Assembly: GCA_022837485.1 (NCBI GenBank)
Contig: JALHHH010000018.1
Location: 1 to 51,699 of the forward strand
Direction: 5' to 3'
DNA length: 51,699 nt
DNA from: Bacteroidales bacterium
Lineage (GTDB): Bacteria; Bacteroidota; Bacteroidia; Bacteroidales; Lentimicrobiaceae
Part shown: one piece after another, positions 51,619 through 51,699 of the stretch
Layout of the letters: each line of letters begins with the position of its first letter
How positions within the stretch are numbered: position 1 is the first letter of the stretch
Translations under genes and position numbers: made by a program
The notes under the pieces: generated by a model
Databases searched by the model: none
Told to the model about the DNA's origin: nothing
The model's input: only the letters and a program-made list of their open reading frames with translations

Positions 51619-51699
51619 CTAAAATGTATTGCTGAGATAAAACCCCAGTGAAAGGTTGGTCGCCAGCGTAACTTTTGCGCCGATTACGCTATCGAACAA
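51619..51699 (-). CDS. 3' end of an outer-membrane barrel gene, cut by the window edge
   Basis: The last 81 bp read on the minus strand give 26 codons and a TAG stop. The peptide runs LFDSVIGAKVTLATN... and ends LSNTF. The alternating strands and terminal phenylalanine fit a beta-barrel C-terminus. The rest of the gene lies outside the window. Confidence 0.55.
   Translation of the reverse strand: MFDSVIGAKVTLATNLSLGFYLSNTF

Noticed and set aside
1..51699. CRISPR arrays, tRNA or rRNA genes, insertion sequences or prophage genes
   Set aside because: I looked for spaced repeats, cloverleaf-like sequences, transposase or integrase motifs and phage genes and saw none I could support by eye; a tRNAscan or CRISPR search would be decisive.

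Overview
The window looks like chromosomal DNA from a member of the Bacteroidota, probably near the Bacteroidales (the rank below phylum is a guess). The evidence is a Rho factor with a very long disordered insertion, a C10 protease with a type IX secretion (T9SS) C-terminal sorting domain, DUF4382, DUF5777 and TANFOR-like surface proteins, a dipeptidyl peptidase III with the Bacteroides-type HECLGH motif, and several -7 elements of the TAnnTTTG type with TTG-like -33 boxes. No rRNA, tRNA, CRISPR array, insertion sequence or prophage was seen. Most of the region reads as stable chromosome with a few accessory operons.

Layout. 1-5.3 kb: thiol peroxidase, a GH3/beta-lactamase fusion for peptidoglycan turnover, and a secreted VWA protein. 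5.3-11.1 kb: a Crp/Fnr regulator divergent from a respiratory cytochrome cluster. That cluster holds a small heme lipoprotein, a DUF5777 beta-barrel, a monoheme cytochrome, a seven-heme membrane-anchored cytochrome, a cytochrome b561-type quinol module and a six-heme lipoprotein with a collagen-like linker. Together they could carry electrons from the quinone pool outward, but no terminal reductase is present. 11.2-21.1 kb: housekeeping and envelope genes (rho, gcvT, comB, DPP III, a phosphate-type porin, a degenerate rhodanese, a hemolysin-III-like protein). 21.2-27.6 kb: a TetR-controlled envelope operon with cupin, an RND/MMPL transporter, a phospholipase-A1-like barrel, a LolA-like protein and a DUF1302 barrel.

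27.7-30.5 kb: arsR-arsC-arsM-acr3 on the minus strand, for inorganic arsenic reduction, methylation and efflux. 30.8-35.0 kb: typA/bipA, an agmatinase-family enzyme and a DUF4382 lipoprotein. 35.1-38.2 kb: a second, plus-strand arsR-led operon whose products resemble ArsE, ArsF, ArsG and an ArsP-type permease, which suggests handling of organic arsenicals. The promoter of this second arsR carries a clear dyad operator.

38.6-47.5 kb: a three-gene surface operon (outer-membrane barrel, a 1880-residue TANFOR-like giant protein, and an FN3-like protein); this is the least understood part of the window. 47.5-48.9 kb: a fluoride riboswitch followed by crcB, a DUF190 gene and a DsrE-like gene. 48.9-51.7 kb: a T9SS-exported C10 protease, a second diverged DUF4382 lipoprotein, and the 3' end of a beta-barrel gene cut by the window edge.

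The best candidates for under-described biology are the cytochrome conduit, the TANFOR-like giant operon, and the TetR-controlled RND/lipase/LolA/DUF1302 operon. All functional statements come from reading motifs by eye; no database search or folding program was run.
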